A stretch of DNA of 64,000 nt. Origin: Pseudomonas chlororaphis. GTDB lineage: Bacteria > Pseudomonadota > Gammaproteobacteria > Pseudomonadales > Pseudomonadaceae. This document shows, piece by piece, positions 1-8,524 of the stretch. The first letter of the stretch is position 1. Every line of letters begins with the position of its first letter. Location: contig NZ_JSFK01000031.1 of NCBI RefSeq assembly GCF_000783395.1, positions 78,753 to 142,752 of the forward strand, read 5' to 3'. Under the pieces are notes generated by a model. It did no database searches. It was given only the letters and a program-made list of their open reading frames with translations, and had not been told where the DNA came from. Made by a program: the position numbers and the translations under genes.

Positions 1-259
1 GCGGGAGGTCTTTGAGATGGTCGATGTAGTCTGTGGTTTTCTCGATGTGATCGTTGAGGAACTCAACATACTGCTTGAGCTCGTCTTCGCGCAGCTTGGC
101 GAGCTGCTGGATGTGCAGCTTGTAAGCGTCGGCTTGAGCTTGAACCCGGGCCTGGCTAGCCGCGGCCTCGCGTTCATACTCATCGATCATGCACTGCGTT
201 TTCTGCAGGTGCTTATCTAGGCTACGACTGGTGAAGTAATGGACAAGTTTCTTTAGCAT
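1..259 (-). CDS. Coiled-coil protein of unknown function (partial, 3' end outside window)
   Basis: Reading leftwards from an ATG at 259-257, the frame stays open for 86 codons to the window edge, so only the N-terminal part is visible. An AGGAG lies 7 bases before the start. The protein begins MLKKLVHYFTSRSLDKHL and then becomes a charged, Ala/Gln/Glu/Lys-rich helix with no proline until the edge, which suggests a coiled coil. It starts 15 bases after the stop of the 642-aa gene on the same strand, so the two are probably one operon. I do not recognise the family. The opposite-strand frame at 17-220 is treated as its shadow. Confidence 0.6.
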   Translation of the reverse strand, partial: MLKKLVHYFTSRSLDKHLQKTQCMIDEYEREAAASQARVQAQADAYKLHIQQLAKLREDELKQYVEFLNDHIEKTTDYIDHLKDLP

Positions 260-274
260 CCTGGGCTCCTTGCA

Positions 275-2203
275 CTACGGGCGCACAAAAAATTCGTATG
301 CCTGATCCCAGGACGTCTGCTCAGGCAGTACGTCCGTGAGACGGACATCGATCGTGGCCAGCATCGTCCGTGCGATTTTGTCGGTGTCTCCACCCTCGAA
401 TGCAGCCGTTTCAAGGGACTGCTGCAATGTTTTGAGCTCCTCGCGATAGGAGTCCATGCGCGCCTGTTCGAGTTGTTGTTCGTTACTGGCAGCCTGGAGC
501 GCCTTGCGGTCGCCGAGAAGGGTATTCTTGATAGGGGTGAACATGAGGAACTGAAGCTCCAAGTGAACGCTCAGGTCTTTGCTCAACATCTGATAGCGCT
601 CACCGGCCTGTCGTGTGATCTCTTGCCGTTGACGCTCGTAATCTTCTTCGATCTGGAGAATCTTCTGCTGGTAGCTGGCCTTAAGCTGATAGAGGGCCCC
701 TGCCTCTTGGGAGGGCAGGCTGGCGATCTGCTTCTCGATCTGCTTCTGCACGGCTATGAGCTGACCTTTGCGAGCACGGTATTCCGAGAATACCGAGATA
801 CTGCCGGAAAACGGCAGCATGTCCTTCCACTCGAACTTGAATTCGGACATGGTTCCGACCAGCCCAGCGTACTGCGACAGATTGATCGAGCCGTTGGTGA
901 GCTGGGACATCGCAGCCTGCATATCCTCCATCGCCAGTTTTCTACCTTGGCCTGCGAAGTGGCCGACATAAGCAGAGACAGCGAAGGAGAACCCAATCGA
1001 GAACACGGCGCCCAGTGCAATGGGGCCAAGGGCGCCAAGCGTGGTGCCAAACAGTGCTGTGGAGGCGATCTCGGAGGCCACCCACTGGCCCAGGAAGGTC
1101 GCCGTTGCGGTGCCTGCGCTGTACGCCAAGGATCCACCCACGACCGATACCGTGGTGCTGATCATTGATCCGCCAAACTCCAGACTGTCGATTTCGCCTC
1201 GCGAGAACTTGTAGATGTTCTGGCCGAGGCTTACCGCGATGTTGGCGACTGCCGAAGCGACGTTGCCTTTGATCAGGTGGCCGCCAGCGTTTTTGAGTAC
1301 GGTGTGTGAGGCGCTGTCGATCAGGTTCTGGCCAAGGTGCTGAATGCCAGTGACCAGAACGGCATTGCCGGCACCCTTTATCGAGCTCAGAACAATGCGC
1401 TCGGCTGCCTCATAGCACTGCTCCATCGTGAGGGGCTCATCGCTGCGCATGATGCCAAGTAGCTCGGAAGCGGCGCTTAGCGTTGCACCACCGATTGCCC
1501 CTGCCTTGGCTGCATTCGCGTATTGCATGCGATTGAACTCAGCGCGTACGCGGTCTTTTTCTGCATACTCGGGACCTTTATCTTTCTTGGTGGTTTCTTT
1601 GACGAGCTCCTCCGAGCTGCCTTGGCCGCGACGCTTGAGTGGCTTGCTCTTGATGTCAGGGCGATCGTCCGAGTGGATAGAGTCATCCAGGGTCTCAGCG
1701 GTTTTCTTGTAGTTCTTGCTGACTTCGGGCCGCTTCTGGGCGTTTTTGGTTGCTTCATTTTTGGCAACGGTTCGGGCGTCAGCGAGCTGCTCTTCCGGGA
1801 CGATCTTGCCTACGGCCTGATAGTCACCATGGTTGATGGCTTTGGTGCTGTCCTCGGCAGTCTTGTAGAACTTGAGTTGGTAGTCCTTGGAGCCATCAGG
1901 GGTGTTGATGCGAACGTCGGTGACTGGATCGTTGTGTCGTCCGACATCCAGCGTGGCTCGGTGGTTGTTAGCGCCCTTGCCAGCTGCTTCGATATTGTAC
2001 GAGCCCGCGTGGTGAGCCTCTGCGATTCGACCCTGCTGTTTATCCAGGGCCCAGTTTGCATACTCACCATCTTTTCTCGTGATCGATTGCTTGAGCATCA
2101 CCGAGTATTGATCCAATGCATCGGTCAGGAACTGGTTCTGTAGTTCGTTGAAGCCAGCCTGCGCATAGAGAGAACCCTGTTCCAGGGTCTCTTTCGTGTC
2201 CAT
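275..2203 (-). CDS. 642-aa protein: possible PD-(D/E)XK-like N-terminus, glycine-rich hydrophobic centre, coiled coil
   Basis: Function unknown. Residues 55-115 contain QGRIAE (E62), a conserved-looking HAGSYN stretch, D96 in PVTDVR and Q109-L-K111 about a dozen residues later. The order E...D...QxK fits a PD-(D/E)XK nuclease core with Gln in place of the acidic residue, but this is inference from motif spacing. Residues ~190-215 are a charged linker. Residues ~280-425 are rich in Gly, Ala, Ser and Thr with several hydrophobic stretches that could insert in a membrane. Residues ~470-620 are strongly helical and charged, probably coiled coil. It is transcribed away from the PLD/helicase operon and is followed 15 bases later by a second coiled-coil gene. 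Effector or toxin roles are possible. Confidence 0.7.
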   Translation of the reverse strand: MDTKETLEQGSLYAQAGFNELQNQFLTDALDQYSVMLKQSITRKDGEYANWALDKQQGRIAEAHHAGSYNIEAAGKGANNHRATLDVGRHNDPVTDVRINTPDGSKDYQLKFYKTAEDSTKAINHGDYQAVGKIVPEEQLADARTVAKNEATKNAQKRPEVSKNYKKTAETLDDSIHSDDRPDIKSKPLKRRGQGSSEELVKETTKKDKGPEYAEKDRVRAEFNRMQYANAAKAGAIGGATLSAASELLGIMRSDEPLTMEQCYEAAERIVLSSIKGAGNAVLVTGIQHLGQNLIDSASHTVLKNAGGHLIKGNVASAVANIAVSLGQNIYKFSRGEIDSLEFGGSMISTTVSVVGGSLAYSAGTATATFLGQWVASEIASTALFGTTLGALGPIALGAVFSIGFSFAVSAYVGHFAGQGRKLAMEDMQAAMSQLTNGSINLSQYAGLVGTMSEFKFEWKDMLPFSGSISVFSEYRARKGQLIAVQKQIEKQIASLPSQEAGALYQLKASYQQKILQIEEDYERQRQEITRQAGERYQMLSKDLSVHLELQFLMFTPIKNTLLGDRKALQAASNEQQLEQARMDSYREELKTLQQSLETAAFEGGDTDKIARTMLATIDVRLTDVLPEQTSWDQAYEFFVRP

Positions 2204-2357
2204 GTCATCTCATCCTTCATATAGGTCGCCGAGGTGGCGCCTTGCCTGCATTCAGGCAGGTCCAATCCGAGCGCATCGGCTGGTTCAGTTACACCACTTC
2301 CCGAGACACGATCCGGCCTGGTTGGGAATGCGGCATTTTGCTATCGTTGGCGGCCTT

Positions 2358-2367
2358 GTGCTAGCAC
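2358..2367. promoter_or_regulatory. 10-bp palindrome upstream of the three-gene operon
   Basis: GTGCTAGCAC is a perfect palindrome in the 201-bp gap between the two divergent blocks, about 37 bases before the proposed start at 2405. Its place fits an operator, but only one copy is visible and no regulator gene lies beside it. Confidence 0.25.
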
Positions 2368-2404
2368 TAATGCCGATCTTTCCACGGATGAAGAGGATAG
2401 CGTC

Positions 2405-3697
2405 ATGACCATGACCTGGGGGTTGTGTGGCCCGGATCACGTGGGTAGCGAGCGACGCACTCGCACACTCGATATCGGCGCGGCGGTGCGCGAGTACAAC
2501 GAGCGGGCCGTGCCTGGCATGGGCGCTGTCTGGTACGCCAAGCAATTGCTGCTGGCGACCCTGGGTGTTGCCCTGGCCCAGGCCTTGCGCCGGCACGGAA
2601 TGACGCACTCGAATATCGCCGTGGCCAATGCCGTCGAAGCCTTGGGCTGCTATTTCGCGCTTACCCACGACAACGGCCAGGGTGATAGCCGGGTGCGCGG
2701 TTCGGAGAAATTGCGCGGCAAGGCCGGCTTTGACTTCAAGACCCTGTGCAAGCCCGGCTTCTATGTCAGCCAGCCGATGCGCATGGGCTCCGGCCAGGCC
2801 TTGCTGGTCCTTGGGCTGGTGCGTGCCCAGGGCGAACGCTTCAATGCCTTTGCCTGTACGGACTTCGGCCGTGAGTTCATCAATGCCTGCTGCGAGGATG
2901 ACGGCGCGCTGCTGGAGGCCCTGGTGCAGTGGGCGCTGAAAGGCCGCGCCGTGGGCGACCTGAAGCCCGGCGTCCGGCAGCTGCTTTCACCGCTGCACGG
3001 GTTGCCTGCGGCCGCTCGTGCGTTGCTGTCACGGCATATCGACAGCGGCGCAGGCGGAGGGGAGCGCCGCGTCGCCATCCGTCGCTGGCTGGCTGCCCGT
3101 CACGCCGAGCCGGCGGGAGCCTTCGACTGGCGCCTGCGACCTGATGCCATTGACCCCGAGCATTGGAACGACCTGCATTACGGCGCGTTGTTCTTCCAGG
3201 TTCAGGATGCGGCCTACGATGTGCTCAACGCGCTGGAGCAGCATCTGGCGGTACTGAGCATCCTGCGCTTCAGGTTGGGAAGTGCCCTGCCTGAGCGCAT
3301 CGCCACGCGCCTCGATAAACTGCGGCAACTGGCCCGTCTGTTCCTTGATAATCCGCTGGCGCAGCGGACAAACAACGTGGCCGAGGCCTTCTGCCGCGAA
3401 TGCGCGGACCCCGACGATGCGAGCCTGCTGACCCACCTGATCCGCCGCGACGACCGGGTGTTGCGTCTGCGCGGCCGGGATGTAGTGCCCGGAGCTGCGT
3501 TCCTGCACCAAGGTGCGCCAATCGACGGCGACCAGGTGATCGAGGAGGTCACCGAGGCGCCAGCCCATGCAGCGCTCCCCGCCTGGATCTCCCACCGTGT
3601 TGAGCGCCTGCGGCGTCTGGACCTGGATCTCCAGGGCTTGGCACAGACCAGCGTTTCAGCAAACCCGAGCGCAGCCATCGAAGAGGTGAATCCATGA
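2405..3697 (+). CDS. 430-aa unknown protein, first gene of PLD/helicase operon
   Basis: I do not recognise this family. The start at 2405 (MTMTWGLCGPD) has AGAGGA about 8 bases upstream. The frame is open to 2234, but those codons read like non-coding DNA. The protein is soluble and Arg/Ala/Leu-rich, without signal peptide or membrane segments. Notable blocks are the helix after residue 40 (WYAKQLLLATLG), DSRVRGSEKLRG near residue 100, FYVSQPMRMGSGQALLVLGL near 125-145 and FACTDFGREFI near 155. Its stop overlaps the next start by ATGA, so translation is coupled to the PLD gene, and its position suggests it is a structural or sensing partner of the nuclease and helicase. It does not look like a methyltransferase, integrase or ATPase. 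Confidence 0.75.
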   Translation: MTMTWGLCGPDHVGSERRTRTLDIGAAVREYNERAVPGMGAVWYAKQLLLATLGVALAQALRRHGMTHSNIAVANAVEALGCYFALTHDNGQGDSRVRGSEKLRGKAGFDFKTLCKPGFYVSQPMRMGSGQALLVLGLVRAQGERFNAFACTDFGREFINACCEDDGALLEALVQWALKGRAVGDLKPGVRQLLSPLHGLPAAARALLSRHIDSGAGGGERRVAIRRWLAARHAEPAGAFDWRLRPDAIDPEHWNDLHYGALFFQVQDAAYDVLNALEQHLAVLSILRFRLGSALPERIATRLDKLRQLARLFLDNPLAQRTNNVAEAFCRECADPDDASLLTHLIRRDDRVLRLRGRDVVPGAAFLHQGAPIDGDQVIEEVTEAPAHAALPAWISHRVERLRRLDLDLQGLAQTSVSANPSAAIEEVNP

Positions 3698-5685
3698 GCC
3701 AGGTGCCTGCTTCTCTCGTTCGGCACTTCGAGGCGCCGGAGGGTTTCACCGGTCAGTTCGGCTGGTTGTGCGGCTTTTCCGCGGACGAGGGTTTCCTCAA
3801 CGAGGCCCTTGAACGCTTCACCTACCAGCAGGCCAATCAGCGTGCCTATGCCGGGCAGACGCTTCTGGCGCTGATGCTGGATCCGCGCGCGGTTCAGATC
3901 CACCCCATCGGAGTGCCTGGCCTGTTGCACCTGCCGTGGGCCAACGGCGAGCTGCCGTTCAACCTGATGCACGCCAAGGTGGCGCTGCTGGCGTTTCGCA
4001 GCACGGACACCAACGGCGCCTGGTGCCTGCGCCTGTTGGTGTCTACCGGCAACTGGACTCGGCAGACACTGGAACAGAGCCTCGATTTGGTCTGGTGCCT
4101 GGACTTGCACAGCGATGATCTGTCGTCGCCATCTGACACCACCCGCCAGGTGTGCGCGGACATCAGCAGCGCCTGGGGGCTGCTGGACTGGCTTCGCACC
4201 CGTTACGACGGGCGTGCGCTGCAGGCCAATTCGCAGACGAACGACGCCGTGGCGCAACTGGACGAGTGTCTGCTCAAGCAGGTCAAGCCCTGGGCAGTCA
4301 ATTTGACCCCGCGCTTCTTCGATAACCGCAAGAAGTCCCTGCTTGACCAGTTGCCGGCTAAGGTGCTCCATGCCTCGGGCCGTGGAAGCGCGCGCAACTA
4401 CCTGGCCATGGGCTCGGGTTTTTATGAATCGTCCCTGGCCGACGAGCAGTCATCGGTCCCGCTGAGCATCGTCCGGCGCCTGCGGGGTGAAGGGGGCGAG
4501 CCTCGTCTGTTGACGGCGAGCAGCTGCGTGGACCTGTTCGTCAACGAGGCGAGCTGTCAGGGCATCGCTGATTCCGTCCCAGGATTGACGGCGGCAGGCA
4601 TCAGCGTAAAACCTGCGGTCCAGCCTGCCTGGTTTGCTGCGCAGCCCCAGCGCACCTTGCACGCCAAGTTCATCTTCAGCGCCAGCGAGGTTGGCCACTC
4701 GGGAAAAACCGCCAGCCTCTGGCTTTACCTGGGCTCGGGCAACCTGACACGACAGGGCTTCACCCAGCAGATGGGGCGCTTGAAGGGCAACCTGGAGGCC
4801 GGGGTAGTCTTCGCCCCTGAACCGATGAACTGGTATCCGGCAAAGCCGGGCGTCGCCGACCCGCAAGCGATCGGCTATCGACTGCCGATCCAGTGGGATC
4901 AGGAGTGTGCCCCCGAGAACCTGCACCAAGGCCAGTACCTCGAAGTGGGTGACGAGGTATTCGCCGCGGCCCCTGTGGCCTATCTGGTCTGGCGGGATGC
5001 AGAGACGCCGGAGCTCGGCTGGTTGAGCGCCGACGAGCTTGCGCAGCCGGCTTGCTCGCTGCTGGACACATCGGAGCAGGCGTGTGCATGGGTCGAGGGG
5101 CAGGGCTTCGTCTGGTCCGGGCCGCGACCGCGGCAGGTGCGGGTGGCATGGCAGGACGCCGGGGCGACCCGTACTGCCGTGGTGCCAGTGCTCGACGGAT
5201 TCGGCCGTTTGGCCGCTACCGGCTTGCCGGACATCAGCCTGGAGGATGCCTGGCTGCAGCTCGACGGTTTCCCGAATACCCCTGGCGAAGATGAACTGCC
5301 CGATGCGTTCGAGCCTCCCCAGGGGCCGCCTGAGAGGCGGGGCGGTCGTGCGTCTGCCGGGCAGGCGGCGCGCTACCCGATCCGGCAAATGATGGAACTG
5401 ATCGAAAGCATCGCCGCAAAACAGACCGCCCTGGAGCCTCGGGACTGGCCGCTGTGGTGTGCCCGCCTGGAGCAGTCCCTAAGCCAAGCTGCCGGCTGCG
5501 AGCTGTTGCAGCAGTTCATGGCACTTGAGCTCAATCCTCTCCACGCGCTGCGCCAACCGGCATTTAGGCCAGGTTTTGCGGAAACGGCGGATGGCCCGGA
5601 AGGCCAGCGTTATGAGACGGCACTAAGCACCATCGAAGCTCATTGGAAGCTCGGCAGTGCATTTCCCCTGGGAGCTGCGATATGA
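3694..5685 (+). CDS. Phospholipase D-like protein with two HxK...N half-sites, putative nuclease
   Basis: The protein has 663 aa. Two PLD-type half-sites are visible: H93-A-K95 followed by N120 in STGNWT, and H323-A-K325 followed by N350 in GSGNLT. Two such motifs in one chain form a single active site in PLD-family phosphodiesterases. Together with a helicase this suggests DNA or RNA cleavage rather than lipid hydrolysis. There is no signal peptide, which fits a cytoplasmic role. The C-terminal third (~500-663) matches nothing I recognise. The gene starts in an ATGA overlap with the upstream gene and ends in an ATGA overlap with the helicase gene. PLD proteins next to helicases occur in defence systems such as DISARM (DrmC) and Mokosh, but the rest of those systems is absent here. 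Confidence 0.8.
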   Translation: MSQVPASLVRHFEAPEGFTGQFGWLCGFSADEGFLNEALERFTYQQANQRAYAGQTLLALMLDPRAVQIHPIGVPGLLHLPWANGELPFNLMHAKVALLAFRSTDTNGAWCLRLLVSTGNWTRQTLEQSLDLVWCLDLHSDDLSSPSDTTRQVCADISSAWGLLDWLRTRYDGRALQANSQTNDAVAQLDECLLKQVKPWAVNLTPRFFDNRKKSLLDQLPAKVLHASGRGSARNYLAMGSGFYESSLADEQSSVPLSIVRRLRGEGGEPRLLTASSCVDLFVNEASCQGIADSVPGLTAAGISVKPAVQPAWFAAQPQRTLHAKFIFSASEVGHSGKTASLWLYLGSGNLTRQGFTQQMGRLKGNLEAGVVFAPEPMNWYPAKPGVADPQAIGYRLPIQWDQECAPENLHQGQYLEVGDEVFAAAPVAYLVWRDAETPELGWLSADELAQPACSLLDTSEQACAWVEGQGFVWSGPRPRQVRVAWQDAGATRTAVVPVLDGFGRLAATGLPDISLEDAWLQLDGFPNTPGEDELPDAFEPPQGPPERRGGRASAGQAARYPIRQMMELIESIAAKQTALEPRDWPLWCARLEQSLSQAAGCELLQQFMALELNPLHALRQPAFRPGFAETADGPEGQRYETALSTIEAHWKLGSAFPLGAAI

Positions 5686-8330
5686 CACGGATAGATTTCA
5701 GCTGGGCGAAGGTTTCGGCGGCCCTGCGCAGGCGGGTGGCGGAGCAGGAGCAACTGGCGGGCGAAAAGGGTGAGGCGGCTGCGCACCTGAATAAGGGGCA
5801 GCGCGCCAGCGTGCTGGCGCTGGCCGAGCGCATCGGCGAACACGGCGTCGTGCTGGCCGACGAAGTGGGCATGGGCAAGACCCGTATCGCCGTAGAGCTG
5901 ATTGGCGCGGTCAACGAGGCCGGAGGCCGCGCCGCGATCATCGCGCCGCCGGGGCTGGGCTATCAGTGGCAGGACGAGTTGAAACGCGGCGGTGTCGCCG
6001 CGCCCTGCATGCTTCGCGGGCTGCTGGGTTATTTCGAAGCCTGGGGGGCCGCCGAGGTCAGCGAGCAGACCCCGTGGTTCGAGGTGCCGACGGTGCTGCT
6101 GTCCCATGCCTTCGCCAATTGGCGCCTGGGGGAGGGTACCCGGCGCTGGCGCAGGGAGCTGGTGCCCGAGGTTTTTGCGCAGTGGCGCAAGGCAACCGCA
6201 GCCCGGTATCCGAACGGTTATCTGCACTCGGGCGAATACGATGAGTGGGTCACCAGTGCCGCGGTCAGTATCGTCAATGGGATCCGGGAAAATCCCCGGC
6301 AACCCGCCAGCACCTGGTTGAGCGACGTCACTGCACAGCACCCTTGGCCTCACCCGGACGTCTATACAAACTACGGCAACGGCAGCCCCTATCGAAGCTG
6401 GCTAGAGCAGACCGTCGGGATTGGCCTGGGGGCGTTCGACCTGGTAGTGATCGACGAAGCCCATAAAGGTCGCGGCAGTGACGGCGGCCTCAGCCGCTTG
6501 CTCGGCATGCTCCCCAGCGCCGCGCAATGCCGACGCCTGTGCCTGACTGCGACTCCCGTGGAACTGAACGTCCAGCAATGGCGGCAGACCTTCCAGCGGT
6601 TGGGGCTGGACGATGCCGTGTGCGACCGGCTTCAGCCGGTGATCGACGACTTTGACCAGGCCATCCGTCACCTGCGCATCCACTGGCGTTCAAGTGACGC
6701 CGCACGGCATCGTTACGAGATGGCGGCCAGCGCCTTCGAGACCATGCTCCGCCCCTATCTGCTGCGCCGAGACAAGCGCGAAGACGCCGACGTCCTGTGC
6801 TTCACCGAGCGCACCCGTGGGGAGAGTCATCGCAATACCCGGGAACCGGTCAGCGTGGATGTTCAGCGCCTGGCGCTGCCCTGGCGCCAGGCGGTGTGTG
6901 CGATCGAGGCGCTCTCGGTGGCGTCGCGGCTGGAGGAAAACGCCACGGCCAAGCGCCTGCGCCTGACCCTGGCCAACGGTCACGGGATCGCCGACCTGCT
7001 CGGGCAGATCAACGAACCCGTGGAACCTTTCGCACCGACGCCGGACGAGCCGCTCGATCCGCTCGATGAAAAGCGCCAGCAGCGCGTGCAATGGTGGTTG
7101 AAGAGCGCTGCGCAAGCGTTCCGCCGCCCTCATCACCTGTTCGAACATCCGGCGATCCTGGCCGCGATCAGCGCCATCGAAGCGGTGCACGAGCGCAAGG
7201 AGAAGGTCCTGGTGTTCGGTCGTTTCACCGCGCCCATGCGCGCCCTGGTAAGCCTGCTCAACGCCCGGGAAATGCTGCGCAGTCTGAAGGCCGGTGTGCA
7301 CTGGCCGCAGAGCGTTATCCGCGCCGATGACACGGATGATCATTCCGAGTGGGCCGCGGTACAGGTTGCCCATCACCAGTTGCAGTCGCCCCTGGACCTT
7401 GCCGCGATCCCCGAGCTGCTGGCCCGCCAGTACAACAGTCAGGGCGCGCGCCGCGAGCAATTGCGCCGACGCCTGCTGGAGTGGCTGGATAAGGGGCTTG
7501 GCCAACACGAGCAACTGCCCCGGGCCATGTTCCGAAGCCTGACGGACGCCGAGCTCAACAAGGACTTGGCAGACGCAGCCGAGAAGCATCCCGTGGCGCT
7601 GTTCACCCGGGCGATCCTCGACCTGACCGGCGACCTGGCTGAATCACCGACCCCTGAGCAAGTCTGCGCGGCCTTCCGCCAGTTGCTGGAGGCTGCCAGC
7701 GACCGATATGCGGACGACCGCGACATTGCCCAGGATGAAGTGGCCTTGCAATGGGAACCGCTCCTGGCCCGCCTGCAGGATGAATATGCCCACCAGAAGG
7801 GTGGTTTCGCTCGCTTGATGTATGGCGGCACCGAGCAGTCCACCCGCCGCCTGTTGCAGATGGCCTTCAATTGCCCCGACAGCTTCCCCCGGGTGCTGGT
7901 GGCCCAGTCCGCCGTCGGTCGTGAAGGCCTCAACCTGCACCTGGCCTGCCGCACCGTGATCCTCATGCACCCGGAATGGAACCCCGGCGTGGTTGAGCAG
8001 CAGATCGGCCGGGTCGATCGGGTGGGCAGTCACTGGAGTCGCCAACTGGACGAAGCGTTGGAACGGGAAATTCCAGCGGCGGAGCTACCACGCATTGATG
8101 TGCATCCGGTGATCTTTCGAGGGACCTACGATGAACATAACTGGCAGGTTCTATTGGAGCGTTGGGATGACCTGCGTGCTCAGCTACATGGTGAGGTGAT
8201 CCCTGCACGAGAGGCTGAGGGAGATTTGGAGTATGAGAAAGTGTTGGCGAGTTTGCAGGCTAGCGCGCCTTGCTTTTCTCCGTTACGGCGAGATAAATGC
8301 AGACTGTCATCGCGACGATGTGATGGTTAG
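5682..8330 (+). CDS. SNF2/RapA-like superfamily II helicase
   Basis: The protein has 882 aa from the ATG at 5682, which overlaps the PLD gene stop as ATGA. Superfamily II motifs are clear: DEVGMGKT at 60-67 (motif I), VVIDEAH with D258 (motif II), LTATPVE (motif III), and late motifs in SAVGREGLNLHLA and VVEQQIGRVDRVGS. The DEVGMGKT form and the IGRVDRVG motif are typical of the RapA/HepA branch that includes DISARM DrmD. A large insert of ~200 residues separates the two helicase lobes. It probably acts as a DNA translocase with the PLD nuclease. The last ~20 residues are Arg/Cys-rich and unlike the rest, as if the reading frame runs into foreign sequence before its stop. Confidence 0.85.
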   Translation: MTRIDFSWAKVSAALRRRVAEQEQLAGEKGEAAAHLNKGQRASVLALAERIGEHGVVLADEVGMGKTRIAVELIGAVNEAGGRAAIIAPPGLGYQWQDELKRGGVAAPCMLRGLLGYFEAWGAAEVSEQTPWFEVPTVLLSHAFANWRLGEGTRRWRRELVPEVFAQWRKATAARYPNGYLHSGEYDEWVTSAAVSIVNGIRENPRQPASTWLSDVTAQHPWPHPDVYTNYGNGSPYRSWLEQTVGIGLGAFDLVVIDEAHKGRGSDGGLSRLLGMLPSAAQCRRLCLTATPVELNVQQWRQTFQRLGLDDAVCDRLQPVIDDFDQAIRHLRIHWRSSDAARHRYEMAASAFETMLRPYLLRRDKREDADVLCFTERTRGESHRNTREPVSVDVQRLALPWRQAVCAIEALSVASRLEENATAKRLRLTLANGHGIADLLGQINEPVEPFAPTPDEPLDPLDEKRQQRVQWWLKSAAQAFRRPHHLFEHPAILAAISAIEAVHERKEKVLVFGRFTAPMRALVSLLNAREMLRSLKAGVHWPQSVIRADDTDDHSEWAAVQVAHHQLQSPLDLAAIPELLARQYNSQGARREQLRRRLLEWLDKGLGQHEQLPRAMFRSLTDAELNKDLADAAEKHPVALFTRAILDLTGDLAESPTPEQVCAAFRQLLEAASDRYADDRDIAQDEVALQWEPLLARLQDEYAHQKGGFARLMYGGTEQSTRRLLQMAFNCPDSFPRVLVAQSAVGREGLNLHLACRTVILMHPEWNPGVVEQQIGRVDRVGSHWSRQLDEALEREIPAAELPRIDVHPVIFRGTYDEHNWQVLLERWDDLRAQLHGEVIPAREAEGDLEYEKVLASLQASAPCFSPLRRDKCRLSSRRCDG

Positions 8331-8388
8331 GATATTGCCCAGATGTTTGGCAGTTTGCGGGCCGACTCTACGGGACAACAATGACGGC

Positions 8389-8480
8389 TGGGGGCATCCT
8401 TTTCAAACCATCCAAAGCATGCCCTCAGATGTGCCCCCAATTTAGCAAACCACTGGAAGTGAGTGGAGCTCTATGGTTTG
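8389..8480. repeat. Inverted repeats after the helicase gene, possible island junction
   Basis: TGGGGGCA at 8389-8396 and TGCCCCCA at 8432-8439 form an 8-bp perfect inverted repeat, and CAAACCA (8446-8452) with TGGTTTG (8474-8480) forms another. They fill the 194-bp gap between the convergent helicase and LysR genes. They could be a transcription stop or the remains of a recombination site. There is no tRNA or integrase beside them in this window. Confidence 0.3.
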
Positions 8481-8524
8481 TGGAAAGGCAGAAATGATCA
8501 GCCGAACAGCCTGCCAGACGAAAC

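Noticed and set aside
2234..2404. 57-codon N-terminal extension of the 430-aa protein
   Set aside because: The extension reads as random sequence without a ribosome-binding site, while the ATG at 2405 has AGAGGA upstream.
8233..8445. 70-codon frame overlapping the helicase end
   Set aside because: It is out of frame with the helicase, has no ribosome-binding site and ends in the inverted repeats.
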